Source of the DNA: Adiantum capillus-veneris
Taxonomy: Eukaryota > Streptophyta > Polypodiopsida > Polypodiales > Pteridaceae
Direction: 5' to 3'
NCBI GenBank assembly: GCA_014529385.2
Contig: CM043961.1
Coordinates: 11,452,478-11,516,477 of the forward strand
Length of the DNA stretch: 64,000 bases
Numbering within the stretch: position 1 is the stretch's first letter; every line of letters begins with the position of its first letter. Positions 1 through 12,289 of the stretch are shown here, piece by piece. Under the pieces are notes generated by a model. That model had not been told where the DNA came from. It did not search any database and saw nothing but the letters and a program-made list of their open reading frames with translations. Both the position numbers and the translations under genes were made by a program.

Positions 1-630
1 GCGAAAGAGGTCGAAAAGCTCTCTCTGCAAAGGCCACAGGTGGAAATGAGGTGGTTTTAGCGTACCTTGGATATCTATACCCGGATTTTCCGAACCAATT
101 TTCCCTTGATTCCCTTGTTAGTCCTAGTAGGCCGTGAAATCTATGTTAGACTCAAACATTTCCTTGATCAGATTCCTATAGCTCATTCTGCAAGAATTTT
201 GCAAAAGTAGGTATGGCCGCCTAATTTAGACTTCCCGCTTCCATCTTCTGATTTTATTGAAAATTTTGACCACCATTGTGTCTTCCGTTTTTTCATCTGA
301 GCTTATTTGTTATTTATTATTAATTTTTGACGTGTTTATTGAAAAAATCAAAGAAAATAACAAAATGCTCTAAAAAAGTAAATCAAAAATCCAATAAAAT
401 TTATTGAAAAACACAGCTTTATTGTTTTTTGTTGGCTTTCTCTATTTTTGAGTCTCATTATCAATAAAAATGATGAGAAATAATCGAAAAGGACTATTTT
501 TTAATGATTTTTTGATAGTATATATACTACTTACACTCCTCGGAAGATATTATCAGTAAATTTTTCCTTGATGATGAATTATAAAAACATTATAGGTAAT
601 TCTACAAAAAATCACACGTTAACATCGAAC
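1..630. other. AT-rich stretch without a recognisable gene
   Basis: No convincing coding frame is visible on either strand. The sequence is AT-rich and lies beyond the polypurine-like tract at 631-648, so it may be the start of the 3' LTR of the minus-strand Tat-like element that follows. I could not match it to the putative 5' LTR at 10889-11533, so this remains open. Confidence 0.3.
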
Positions 631-648
631 TTTTTCCTCCCTCTTCAA
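631..648 (-). promoter_or_regulatory. Polypurine-tract-like sequence
   Basis: On the minus strand this reads as an almost pure purine run (GAAGAGGGAGGAAAAAG), placed after the last reading frame of the Tat-like element, where the plus-strand primer of an LTR retrotransposon is expected. The following minus-strand bases contain TGTTAAC, a possible LTR start, but no matching LTR was found. Confidence 0.4.
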
Positions 649-949
649 ACATTGCCCTTAATTACTTAGTGCCCTTCCACCCCTCCTAGATGGCATACTC
701 CGGGACGACGGTGTGCATGGGTTGAAGAATCGTGTCTATGCATAGCTGTGGTTGGCTCTATCGTGCATAGTTGTGGTTGGCTCTACCATTCTTTGAAAAT
801 CAATGCAATTCAAACCACTATGATGTGCAAGAGTTGGGTCTTGAGTAATTAATTCAAGGGTTTCTCATGTCGAGGCTTTCTGATGCTATCTTCCAAGGAG
901 CAAATCTTGTAGCTTGTGGGTGCTCTCTATTTGATTGTACTATCAGGAT

Positions 950-1935
950 TCTTCAGTACGCTAATTGCTTGAGCTGTTGGTAGCACTTTTGACTGTTGTC
1001 GAGCTTTTTCTCGCCATTGGTAGCTTGGTTTGCTTGGTGCTGTATGGTGTGCTGGAGTCTTTTGAGACTTAACTCGCATTGCTTGATTGTTTTTACGATT
1101 TGTGGAGAAGATAAGTGCTCCTTTTTCTTCCAAATACATTTCAATCTAGGTTCCTTGCTTGGAGATGCTGGTCTCTGTGTTTTTACCCTTGGAACCTTCT
1201 TTTGTTTTGTCGGTGATGTTTTGGGCATCTAGATTTGAATTAGCTTATCCTTAAGCTGTGATTTTGGTACCCAAATTTTCCTGACTCCTTGCATGCTACT
1301 TGTAGCATTTGCTTCTCGAGGGGATGGAGAAGATTGATTAATTTGTGGTTTAGTCTGTTGATTGCTTCTTTTCCATTCCTCCTTGCTTGGTGCAATTGAA
1401 ACAATGAGTTTCTCACCTTTAGGTGATAGCTTGAGTTGATTTGTATCCCAATCTGGTATGCTTTGTATATCCGCATCCAAGGAATTCTAAGAATTGTCAT
1501 CTCTTCATGTGTTCATCTGTTAGGCATACAAACTCATGACGGCATGAACATCCATGTACTATCACGTTCAAGTTGACTACTCCCAATGTTGGGGTTGGGT
1601 TCTTGTTGCATCCTTTGATTGTCGTTATTCCTGCTGTCAATGCTTGACTTGTTGCGTTCTTGTACGTGGAATAACTGACTGCATTTACTCTAGATCCTGT
1701 GTCGACCAAAGCATTGGTGCTATGATTGTTGAGTTGTACTTTGATGCGCAGGTCCATTCCGTCTAGCCAGTCATCATCTGTTGAAACTGCATCTTCAGGT
1801 AATCCCCATTGTCGGTCATGTATTTCCAGAGTGTTGATGGGAATCGGTATCTGTTGATTCTTAAGAGCAGCTTTCCATTTGAGTACCCGAAGCCGAGCTT
1901 CCTCTTGGGCTTCATAATATGCTATCCTTTAATCC
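950..1935 (-). pseudogene. Extra reading frame with retropepsin-like domain, downstream of integrase
   Basis: This minus-strand frame lies after the integrase of the Tat-like element and in the same orientation. Its middle part (about 1757-1500) has the features of an aspartic protease: a hydrophobic strand leading to ALVDTGSRVNAVSY, then a second hydrophobic strand, and a later IPWM-containing stretch like the retropepsin C-terminal helix region. The tail is basic and proline/lysine rich, with a KIWVPKSQLK motif near 1260. A second protease-like domain 3' of integrase is not the normal layout of Tat elements, whose own protease lies at 6119-6409. It may be the gag-protease end of a second, truncated retroelement, or a captured additional frame. 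The copy is broken. Confidence 0.5.
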
Positions 1936-2199
1936 TCCTTTGCGTGGTTGCATGCATTCTTCCTAGCAGTTCATTGGTTAGTGACAAATTGTATTTCTTC
2001 AAACGACATCCACTAATCCAATTAGCCATTGGTTCACCATCTACGGTGGAAATTGATTTTATTGCTCCACTTGGAGATACATCTTCAATGATAAACCGTC
2101 CGTTTCCCTTTTTCTTAAACTTGGGAATGTGTTGCGTAAGGAAATTTAGACTAAAACTAAGTCCCCTTTCTTGAAGATTTTTGTGATTAAGTGGGAATC

Positions 2200-3462
2200 A
2201 AAAAACTATTTTTGTTTTCGCTTTTGTACATAGATGTGAGCTACAGCAGTTAGCCTTTTCTCATCTAGCTTTTCCAAATCTTCAAGTCTTTCTGACAATT
2301 CACGTCCAGCCCACTCAAGATTCCTTGCTACCCTTAATGTCGGCAATAGAAATTATATTGACAGTATGGCATCAAGACCATAAACAAGGCTAAAGGGTGT
2401 AGCATTTAAAGCTATTTTGAATGAAACTCGATAAGCCCATAGAGCATCATAGAGATTCATTTCCCAGTCTGTCCTTCATGAACTAACCACTTTAATCAGC
2501 ACCGAGCTAAGAATTTTGTTCGTATGCTCAGCTTGCCCGTTTGCTTGTGGGTGATAGGGAGCTGATTTGTTATGGATGACCATAAAGTCATTAAACAAAT
2601 ACTCAATTACCTCATTGAGGAAATGAGTTCCCCGATCACTGACAACTTCTATTGGCAGCCCATATCTCGTGAATACATACTCATATAAGAATGCGACAGT
2701 GGTTCTGGCATCATTATTCTGAGTTGCTTTAGTGTCGGTCCACTTGGTCAAATAGTCTGTAGCTACAATGATGTATTGAGCCTCGGTTCTATAAGCAGGT
2801 GGCTGTATCGGCCCAACAAAATCTATATCCCATTTCCCGAAAGCTCTAGCCCCCATCATTGGTCTTAAGGGCATGCTATCTACACGTGTTGGCATTTTTG
2901 CTTGTTGACAAGCATCACACCTTCAAACATATTCTTTGGCATCTGCAAAAAGTGTTGGCCACCATATGCCTGCCATCAAGATTGCTCTTCGGTGGTCTCA
3001 CTAGAAAAGTTACCTCCAGCTAATCCAGCATGTGCTTGTTCTATAATTGGAATATACTCGTCTTCACTTGCACAATGATGCAAATTTTGATCTTTACCTC
3101 TTCGATACGATTGGTTCCCAATAAGAGCATAGTCTCTTGCTTCAGTTTCAATTGCTCTTTGACGGCGTTTACTCATATCCTCAGGAAATGTTTGGCTTGA
3201 TAAGTAAGTAAACAGATAGTTACTCCACTTAGGAATAAGTGACATTTGAAACAATGTTACATGAGGTATGGGTGTTAGTTTTTGACACTGAGGACAATAC
3301 TTTGCAAAAGATCGAACATCTACTCCTCATAGTCGGCCAAAATACTCCAAGTCTCAAGATTTGTTGCATAGTTTGGTCTTCCGCAAAGTGAAGTCCTACT
3401 ATGGTAACATGTGCTTGACTTAGGTACTGTTTTTTTTCTTTAGGATTAATGCATAAGAGCAA
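2200..3462 (-). pseudogene. Integrase region of Tat-like element (fossil)
   Basis: The catalytic core is clear at 2895-2476, with the blocks WDIDFVGPI, VATDYLTKW, YGLPIEVVSDRGTHF and APYHPQANGQAE, the standard DDE-type retroviral integrase core. The zinc-binding (HHCC-type) N-terminal region corresponds to about 3462-2976. The C-terminal part, around 2470-2220, has the Tat/Athila-type sequence (LWAYR, then ATPFSLVYGLDA, then ERLEDLEKLDEKRL). Integrase inserts the cDNA into host DNA. The copy is broken. Confidence 0.8.
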
Positions 3463-3471
3463 TATTCCATC

Positions 3472-5046
3472 TCAATTTCTTTTGCATAGCCTACCAGCTA
3501 GTAATTGATACATAGCCGATTGCTTGATTAATCCATCGTAATAGGAAGTGGTATTTGTGAATCCACTTGAGCTTTTGTCATCAATGACACCATGTTTTTT
3601 GACCATCGAGGTATCATTTCCACGGAGAACAAAATATGCATCTGGTAGATCATTATCTACCCCTTTAGGTGATTCTCCTGAAACAATCCTTGACAAATGA
3701 TCTGCTCATTGATGTGTAGTGCCCTTTTTTACAACCACAGTGAACTCAAATTCCAAAAGGATGATGAACCATCTCACTATTCTTCCAGTGTTGCATGGCT
3801 TGTTGACCAAGTACAACAAAGCCTGGTGGTCCACAAAGAACAGAAACTTGTTGGCTAATAGGTAATGTCTATACTTCTTAACAACATAGATCATTTCTAA
3901 TCCTTCCCTTTTGGTGGTGGTGTAATTCTTTTCCACCATGTTCAACTGTCGACTGACATAAGAAATAGGAAAGTCAATTTTCCCGTCTCCTGGTTGAGCT
4001 AGTATACAACCGATAGCAAAATTGGAAGCATCTACATGTATGTGGAATATCTTATTCCAATCTAGTGCTTTCAATATTGGAACTGAGGTGAGAGCTTTCT
4101 TAAGCTTCATGAAGGATTCTTCACATGCCTCGGTCCACTCAAAATGTGTAATCAAGCTATACATGGGTTTTGCAATTATAGCGTACATGTAGATGAACCC
4201 TCTGTAATATCCACAATGCCCCATGAAGGCTTGTACCCCCTTAGCTGTTGTTGGTCTAGGAAAATTAGTAATGACATGAATTTTCTCAATATCAGTAGCT
4301 ATGCCATTTTTAGACACTATATGTCCAAGAACTTTTCCTTGTCTACCCATGAATGTGCACTTTTCAAGATTTAAGCAAATCCTATAAAGTCTACATTTTT
4401 CGAATACCTTTTTGAGGTGTTCAAAATTATCAGCCCGGATTGATAAATGTACGCATAGATCATCCATATATACTTCTAAGAAATTTTCTAAGATATTCTT
4501 TAAAAGAGTGTCTCATCAAAATTTGAAATGTGGTTAGAGCATTAGTTAACCCAAACGACATAACCTAATAGGCAAAAATACCCCATCCTATTGCAAAAGC
4601 AGTTTTATGTTGATCTTTTGGGTCAATTAAAAGCTGATTGTATCCCAAAAATCCATCTAAGAAGTTGTAAGCTTCTTTTCCTGCAACTCGTTCTAAAACA
4701 TACTCAGTGATTGGAAGAGGAAAGTTGTCTCTAATGGTAGTTGCGTTCACTTTTTTGAGATTGACACACACTCGTAATTTTCCATTCTTCTCGGGTACTA
4801 CCACAATTGGAGACACACCCAATCTGTGTATTCAATTTTGTAAATGCATTCGGCTTCCTTTAGTTTTTCAATCTCTTCTTTTATCTTCCTGGAAAATGTT
4901 TCATTATATGTGTATGGCCTTTGTCTACTTGGTTTCGCATCATCTCTCATGGGTATGGTATGTTGACAGATTTCTGGATCAACACCCTTGAGATTCTTGT
5001 AAGACCAAGCGAAGATGTCTCGGTATTGTTTTAGCAAGCTTAGCAA
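3472..5046 (-). pseudogene. Reverse transcriptase and RNase H of Tat-like element (fossil)
   Basis: The RT N-terminal part is at 5046-4565 (IKEEIEKLKEAECIY, then VVVPEKNGKLRVCVNLKKVN and FPLPITEYVLERVAG). The connection, thumb and RNase H follow at 4467-3706 (RICLNLEKCTFM, KVLGHIVSKNGI, then IHVDASNFAIGCILAQ and the YRHYLLANKFLFFVDHQAL block). These are diagnostic for Ty3/gypsy pol. The element is a fossil with several breaks in this part. Confidence 0.85.
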
Positions 5047-5158
5047 GAGCTTCTTCTTTCTCTGTTAGGTTGTTTGCAATGTAAGCTGGTCTAGGCTCTT
5101 CTCCTAGTTCAACCAAGTCTATTTTTTTAGCATTTTTGGGCCTTTCGTAGGACTCGCC

Positions 5159-6967
5159 CTATTTTCGTAGTTCCCTAACAGGTTGTTTGATTATGATTTT
5201 TTGATCTTGGAGAGTATAATTTTTGTAATGAGATGAAACACTCATTGCATCCTTACCATCCTCTTCCGTGGTTTCCATTTTGGTCGTATATATCTCCTTG
5301 AGAGCTTTTTTCAGCTCTTGATATTTATTTTTTTGCTCAACTCGTGTCATGATTGGCTTCTTATCCTGTTTGTTTGCTTGAGTATCCTTCTTTGTTTTTC
5401 TTGATGTTTTATCATTTTTGTCTTCTTGATTTCTGGTTAGGAAAGTCAAAAAAAAATTCCTCCCCTCCTTTCAAGAGTAGCTTAGCTCTCACATATTCTT
5501 TTTCTGGCCCCGAATCTTCCGAGGTAGCTGAGTGTTCATCTAACTCATCTGTTTCATCGTAGTAGAGGTTTGAAAAGATTTATTGAGCTTTCATCAAGTC
5601 CTTGGGCTCCTCATCTTCATCTTCATGTTGAGGGTTAAAATCATTTGGATGGGACTTCTGCCGTAGCCATTCTCATTGCAAAATTGAGTAGGTATAGACG
5701 TATTCACACATACATCCATTGTCGCTAAAATTTGAGTCCACTCGAATGGCTCAAACAAATACTCTGGAAAGGGTTCAGATACATAGGTTTCGTCTGTGCA
5801 ATCCCTTTCTAGAATACATTTTTCTCGTTTTAAAATTCCATTTTCTGAAGCTCCACACATCCAAATAGGAGTCTCTTTGTTTAACCAGGATGGAAGCTTT
5901 GTTTCAGCCGAAGAGATTGAATCAAACTCTTGTATGGGTGTTTTCAAGACATCTCTATATGTGTGATCTTTTAGATTTACCCTTGTTATAGATCCCACTT
6001 GCTTCAAGTACATATAATTGTTTCCCCAATCTTGGATAAACTGTACATGTCGCATGAAAGGTCTTCCCAATATGAGTTCATAATTGAGTTTTTTCCCAAA
6101 GTCTACTATGGCAAAAGTCTATTTATATTCAATTCCACAGAAATTGACTATCACTTTTTTAAGCAGCCCTAATGGTCTTTCAATGTGTCCGTCAGCCAAT
6201 TGCAATTTCATTCGAGTTTTTCTAATGACTAGTTGTCCCCAAGATTCCCATACTGCTTTCGTGGCTATGGCTATGCCTGCTCCACTATCCAGTATTTCCA
6301 TGGTTTCAATGTCATTATATTTCACTGGAAGGGTAGTGTTTCCTTCTTCCCCTTCGTAATATTCTCCGACTTTGTTCATTGGAACAGATCGAATCTCTTT
6401 GTTGTCCATTTAGTTTTTTAAATTTTCCAATTTTTTTGAGATTAGCCCCGTTATCCCCACCTTCTCTAGGGTTTTCAGTAGATCATTCCATGAATATTGT
6501 CTAAGTTTTAACAGTTCTCCCAAGGTAAGAGTGCATTGGATGGGTGTAGACATGATTGAATGAATGTTGTCTACTTCTAGGGTCTGTTCAACTCTTTTTA
6601 TTTGAGTGGTCTTACACACTATGGATTCATCTTCGTTATCTACCAAGTAAGAGGGTAATGTTTTCAAGGTAAAAAGTTTCGACATACCTGAAGCTTCAGA
6701 TCCGCAATCCCCATACAAGGATTGTACATCCATATTCATATTAGGTAGGTTATCCAACCAAACTTCCTCTATAGGAGCTGATTTTAGAGTTAGGCTCCCA
6801 TCATTGATCTCTCTAACTTTTATCCATAAGTTTCCTGGGCAGTCTTCCTCTACGAATGGAATTCCATCTAAGGAATCTTCGCTGTCCGGCACTATGAGTT
6901 CTAGTTCTTTTGTTTCAAGGTGGGGTTTTATCACCACATCAGGTTTTTCTTTAGTGTCTCTTACCAC
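5159..6967 (-). pseudogene. Protease and flanking polyprotein region of Tat-like element (fossil)
   Basis: The retropepsin domain lies at 6409-6119; it contains the active-site block MEILDSGAGIAIATKAVW and a downstream ADGHIERPLG strand, as in plant Tat and Athila proteases. 6070-5594 continues with GRPFMRHVQFIQDWGN, the retropepsin C-terminal region. 5449-5159 is a lysine-rich linker ahead of RT, and 6967-6410 is an acidic spacer between gag and protease. The segments are separated by breaks. Confidence 0.7.
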
Positions 6968-6991
6968 AAGCTCTTAGGTTTTGTGATACTT

Positions 6992-8900
6992 TCAAGCTTG
7001 GGTTTTTTGTTTTTCCAGCATTTCTGGCGTGATTCTTACCAAATTTTGATAAGCTTCTAGCTTAGCTGCTTCCATGTCTGGAAAAGGATAGTTTTTCCAT
7101 TTGTTTTCTATGTTTTGGCCTACTTTAAGTCCTACTTGGTAGGCTTCCAAGGCTGCATTAATAGGCTCAAAATTTTTATCAACCAAAATGGATCCTCGAT
7201 ATTTCATGTTTGTTTCCTTGATTTCACTTCCAGTTTCTTTCACTTTTTCCTGGAATAGCTTTCTTGATTTCTCCTCGATTTCAACCCGTCGTTTTTGTTT
7301 TCTCATCTTGTATCTTTTGCTTTTTCTTCTTTTGATCCTTTAAGAGGAAACTTTTGTATATTCTGAATCATTAGAGGAGCTGTGTTTCTTTTTCTTAACC
7401 TGGGCTCTAGTGATTATCTTGATTGTACAATTGGTTCACTCTCTGATGAACTACTAGGTATCACTTGGACTGCGTTTACTACTATTTTACCCTTGTTTAG
7501 AGGATTTTTAGGACAATCTTCCAGAAAGTGTCCTCCCTTTTTGCAACATTGTATGTAATAGGCTTCAACTGGCTTGAGGTTTTTGTCAGGCTCTGGACAT
7601 TCATTTTTCCAATGATCATCTACACCAGAGTTGTGACAGTTTCTTGTTCTTGGTTTAATCATGGGTCTTACCATGGGAGTTCTAACACCTTGATAAGTTA
7701 CATAATACATTGGTGCGAGCTCTGGTGGAGCATAATCCACGGTTTCTTCCATTGGTGGTGGATGTGAATTATACCAATCTCCTTCTACCATTATTGTAGA
7801 TGGACTAGGCTCCGTATAGGGTGTAGCAGGCACTAATGCTTGTTCATCTATGACTCCTTCGGAGTGCATATACTTTACATGCACTGCATTATGTCCTGGG
7901 TATGGAGTTTTTTGACCCAGCACAGGTTGAGGTCTTTCCATACCCAATGGTGGTCTTTGAGCTTGGGCCATATTAGGCTGATATCTGTACATGGGTTGTC
8001 CTTGTGGCCTCATAGGTACGTACTTAACATTCCCATCATACTTTGGTCAAAAGTAGCACTTGCAGGTCTCATGGTTGGTCCATTTATCCTCAATTGCACA
8101 CCATTTTTAGGGCCTATTTGGTTGTCCCTGTTGAGGTATCCCTTGTCTTGGTCCCCTCATAGGTTCTTTTTTCATGTTGTTCATCATGTCGTTCATCCTT
8201 TTGAGCATATCTTCTACAACTGAAAGTGGTGCTGCAGTAGCCGTTCCCACTTGTGCTGGTTTAGTGGATGTTGTTTTCCCACTTTGGTTATCCTTAGGGA
8301 CATGTTTTTCGTTAAAAATATCACAATTGTCTCCTAAGTCAATAGCATTTGACACACACTCTTCTAGGGTTGTATGATTTTTACTACAAAGTATAGCATG
8401 AATTTCTTTGTTTAGCAGTCCCTCTAGAAACAAGATACGAGTCGTTCTTTTGCAGGTATCTCTAGCCCTGGGCATCTGGCAATGTATTGTTTCATTCGAG
8501 TTGCACCATCCCTAACAGCCTCACCATGTTTCTGTTTAAAGCTGTAGATTTGAGCTACTTATTATGTTTGATCCCTGTTTCGGAACAAGTAGCTACAAAT
8601 CCTTGAGCTAATGTATTCAAGTCCATGATTGACCTTGGTGAAATGTTTTGGAACCATGCCAATGCTTTTCCTTCTACTGTCATTCCAAACCCCTCGAATT
8701 GAGTATGGAAATCGAATATACGTTCTGCTCTTAGCACTTGCTTAAAGCTTGCTAAGTGGTCGTATGGATCCCCTGATCCACTGTATTTTTTGACCCATTT
8801 CTGAAAATTAGCTGCCTTGATTCACGCTTTCTTCGGTGGATACTCTAATGGTGGTTTCTCCAAATATGACTTGATTTCCTAGTACACGACCAGATCTAAG
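6992..8900 (-). pseudogene. gag region of Tat-like element (fossil)
   Basis: Capsid-like sequence occurs at 8737-8107, including a VEGKALAWFQNISP block typical of plant gypsy gag. It is followed at 8013-7414 by a proline/glutamine-rich stretch and two cysteine/histidine clusters resembling zinc knuckles (around 7620 and 7540). 7306-6992 is a basic, helical tail. Gag forms the particle that packages the element RNA. The copy is broken. Confidence 0.65.
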
Positions 8901-10870
8901 GTTCATAAAGACTGGTGAAGCCTTGGATAGAGTACTTACCATTGGATTGACTTGTCGTCAATTTCCACTTGACTTGATTGCAACAACTACTGAATTGCCG
9001 ATTCCTCGTCTGCAACCTGATTCTTGTACAAATTTGATCAAGTTAGCTATTCTTCTATAAAGACAGTAGAGTTTTTGCTAACTGTCGTGATTGGTCTATG
9101 TGTATCACTTCAAATCGAGCTATGGGAGTTACCAATTGAATTTCAAATTCGACTTTAGCAAAAAATCAACGGATTAATCTGCAACCTGGAAACTGAGTGA
9201 ACATGTACCAATTTGGATTCGATTGAACCCAAAATTGCTCGGTGGCTTTGTATTATGCTGGTCTAACACTTTACAAGTTCAAAAGTCAAAACTAATGTCC
9301 TTGGGTAGCAATAGTAAATAATCGTGATTATTTATTTTTTCTAGTTTTTTTACACTTTTTGATTTGGTTTGGCAAGTATGCAGCCTGTTAAAGTCCCTGG
9401 ACAAGTTTCAACAAGTTTTGACAAAATCTGATCAAGTTTATCAACTGTTTTGTGTCCGTAGACTCTAATTTTAAGAATCTGGCTTGAGTCTCACTTTTGT
9501 GATCCAAATTTCACCAAAATTGATTTGTGGGATCTACTTGATATGCTTGACCTTATGGGATACTCAAATTTGCAAATTTTTTAAGTTTTGGAGCAGATGT
9601 AAATAATCACGATTATTTACTCCAACTAAACTTTTGTAAATTTTTGTCCCAACTTTGATACAGATCTATTAAGCACCTCAAGTTAAGGTCCCTAGCTAAG
9701 TTTCATCAAGTTTGGACAAGTTTTGGTCAAATGGTTATCAATTTTCTGTCCGCAGACTAACTTTGCAAATTTGGTCACAATTTTCAATATAGTGATCCAA
9801 ATCTTACCAAATTTGATTTGTGGGCTTATTACAACATGGTAAAACTAGTGGTATGCTGACTTGGTCAAAAAGTTGAAAAATGGGATAGATGTAAATAGTT
9901 GCGATTATTTACAACTGGCAGCTTTTTGCATCTTTTTGGCCAACTGCATCTACACATGTTTATCACATCAATATAAGCCTATGAATCAAATTTCAACAAG
10001 TTTGGACAAATTTTTTCCCAATTTATACTCAAGGTTCAGAAAGTCAGTACAGACTTTAATTTTTACCCAGTTTTTTGTCAGTTTGGTGATCCAAATATTT
10101 TGTGCCTTTACAAAAGTTTTTTGTACACATGCAATGACTCAATGGTATGAACCTTGGTCAAATCTGAGCTAAAAGTTAATAATCGTGATTAATAACTTCA
10201 AGCTTGAAATGAACCAATTTTTACAATTTTTCAATGGATAGTCTTTTTATGAGCTATTTTAAGCCTATGAATCAAGTCAAACTTAATTTGGCCTAAAATG
10301 TCAAGAGAAAGTAAATAATCTGAGTTTTGGACAACTCTTGAAATTTTTACCTCGAAGTGTCCTTGAGCTTACCAGCTAGTTCAGACAAATTTTAAGCTTA
10401 CTCTCCAGTCGGATTGAGTGGTTTGAAGTCTTTCGTGCTATTTCTAGCCGTAGAGCTGAAATTCTGCAACTTCCAATAACAACTCACAATGATTTTTTCA
10501 GAGAGAGCAATGTTCTGAAATCCTCCTCGGATCCTACTTACCGTACTCCTAGATTCTCATGCAATGGGCTTGTGGAAAGTGTCCACAAACACTCTTTTTC
10601 TTGTCTTTTATGGTTTTTTGAGCATTGATCTTAAGACTTGTCTCCTCTACCAATCATCCTCAAAATCCTAATCTATTTCTACAATCCTACAATCCTAACT
10701 GCACTCAGCAAGTACTATTACTTCCAAGCTACCTCTACACAGCAAAAGACGACAATCTTAGGCTATGTGGTTTCTAAAAGAAAGTTTTGAACTCTAGGTG
10801 CTCCTAGAGGAAGTTAAAGGATAACTTCACAAGACGCTCGTGTTTTTTCATAGTTTAAGTCTCTTCGTTT
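8901..10870 (-). other. Long untranslated leader of the Tat-like element
   Basis: No coding frame is supported in this ~2-kb stretch between the primer site and gag. It is AT-rich and largely made of a diverged tandem array described separately (about 9250-10200). Confidence 0.6.
9250..10200. repeat. Diverged ~290-bp tandem array with a palindrome in each unit
   Basis: Three to four units repeat with a spacing of 284-295 bp. Shared blocks include GATCCAAAT followed by a TTACCAAATTTGATTTGTGGG-like stretch (starting 9501, 9793 and, more diverged, 10088), CAACAAGTTTGGACAA and GTCCGCAGACT. Every unit carries a palindrome with arms like GTAAATAATC and GATTATTTAC around a 2-bp centre, at about 9314-9334, 9600-9621, 9891-9912 and 10175-10196. 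The palindrome is better kept than the rest of the unit. A related half copy (AAAATCGCGATTATTAAC) is in the adjoining putative LTR at about 11222. Confidence 0.85.
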
Positions 10871-10888
10871 TCCGGCAGTGGTGCCAAA
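10871..10888 (-). promoter_or_regulatory. tRNA-Asp-type primer binding site
   Basis: On the minus strand the sequence just inside the LTR reads TGGCACCACTGCCGG, which matches most positions of the complement of the plant tRNA-Asp 3' end (TGGCGCCGTTGCCGG). The preceding bases end ...CCCACA then TT, as expected for an LTR ending in CA. Tat and Athila elements commonly use this primer. Confidence 0.65.
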
Positions 10889-11533
10889 TGTGGGACGCAT
10901 GTCTAACCTCACCATCCTATCTTATTGCAGTTTTAGTGAGAACCACGATTAAATTGTCAATCCATGGGATGAAGCTGACTCGACTAATGCATGGAGGCTA
11001 TAAGAGGTTGTCAATATCTCGAAAAACAACTAATAACTCGCATCTAACTCAAGCTACACTCAAGTGACTGAAATCACCAAAAGCCAATCGCTCATCGGCA
11101 AAGAAATCACATCCGTTACAGCATCAGATGACATCCAAACATAATGAAACTTCTAGGACATGTTTATAAGACCTAAGCACACATGATTATGGTCTCAAAC
11201 CCCACTTTAGGTCAAGTGCCAAAATCGCGATTATTAACAACAATGGATTTTTTACCTAGTCATTTTCGACCCAGAATGCATCTATATGCTTAGCAATGAT
11301 GCCTCAATACCCCGCCTATGCTTTGAAAGTGTAAATTCCTAGTTATGAAGAAATTAAGCCACGGGTCGGCGACGCCAAAAGCTACGAAATATCGTGATGT
11401 GTTTACGTCAATGCGTAGAGCTCTTACTTATGGTTGCAATCAACAAACACGACTGCAATGTGACAACCGGGGAGGGAGTAGGAAGCACGAGAAGGAGATG
11501 AGTCAGCACCGTTAGCTCACGCTATGTATTTCA
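10889..11533 (-). repeat. Putative 5' LTR of the Tat-like element
   Basis: The inner edge is set by the primer site: the plus strand starts TGTGGGACGC at 10889, giving an LTR that ends ...CCCACA in element sense. The outer edge is a guess (a CA near 11533), since no second copy was found in the window. It contains a shortened version of the leader palindrome at about 11222. Confidence 0.4.
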
Positions 11534-12289
11534 TTATCCAAAACTTAACAATAACTTTAAAAAATTGGATTTTATACCTTAGTCAAGGTTTTTGATGGTC
11601 AAAACTAATAATCTGGGAGTTCTACCAAAGAATGGTAATGACAGGTTGATACAATTTGGAAGCTTGAGGCCCTGGCTCATTAATTACAGAGTTTATCAAA
11701 AAAAAAAAGGAGTTACAATATTCCTGATTTATCAAAATAATAAGTGTGTTACAATGAGAACTCCGAAAAATGGTATCCGTGTTAGCCTGCTGCTAACAAT
11801 AACCCATGACTACAAGGGTAGAAAATTAATAAACGTCACCTGTTATCTATCACGAGGGATAGTAAGGTCTAAGATTATTACACAAGAGACTCACATTGAA
11901 AAGTCAAAAAATCATGAGACATATTCCACATGTGGAGAGCATGAGTCCTCATGGACTATGACATTGGTGCCATATTTTCATATGTGTCATGATGGGTCCT
12001 AAAGTGTTGATCACTCTCATTCTCAGGATCATTAAGGCAATCTCTTTTAGACAATTATGTGACCAAGGTTGTCTATTTATATATGAATATGATTTTGCAA
12101 AAGTACAAAAAACTTTAAGTGGTTGTAAGGTAGTTAGGCACATTTTGGTAGTCATTACCTTCTTTTTTTTAATAGGTTCATCGACATGTTTTTCTTATGA
12201 AGTGTTTATGCTATGGGAATTTCAAATGTTTATCTCCTCAATCATAACTACTTGTGGAGAATAACTTATGATGTTTACAAAGATTCTAA
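11534..12289. other. No recognisable gene
   Basis: Open frames here are short, low in amino-acid plausibility and lack any motif I recognise. Nothing is supported. Confidence 0.4.

Larger units (their letters stand above)
631..11533 (-). mobile_element. Old Tat-like Ty3/gypsy LTR retrotransposon, broken
   Basis: Read on the minus strand the parts are: putative 5' LTR (from 10889), tRNA-Asp-type primer site (10871-10888), a ~2-kb leader with tandem repeats, gag (8900-6992), protease (near 6409-6119), RT and RNase H (5046-3706), integrase (about 3460-2200), an extra reading frame (1935-950) and a polypurine-like tract (631-648). The order PR-RT-RH-IN is Ty3/gypsy. The protease style, the integrase tail around 2250-2450 and the Asp primer site resemble the plant Tat/Athila side of the family and not chromoviruses; no chromodomain is seen. 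The copy is clearly dead, with many breaks (well over ten), so it is old. The 3' LTR is not resolved and may run off the left edge. Confidence 0.8.

Noticed and set aside
927-1480. Envelope-like gene downstream of integrase
   Set aside because: No signal peptide, membrane segment or fusion motif is visible; the preceding part looks like a protease.
9250-10200. CRISPR-like array because of regularly spaced palindromes
   Set aside because: Spacing of ~290 bp, diverged repeats and eukaryotic retroelement context exclude CRISPR; the intervening sequence is itself repeated.
11592-12002. A 136-codon plus-strand frame
   Set aside because: Composition is not protein-like, no domain is recognisable and no homologous copy is present in the window.
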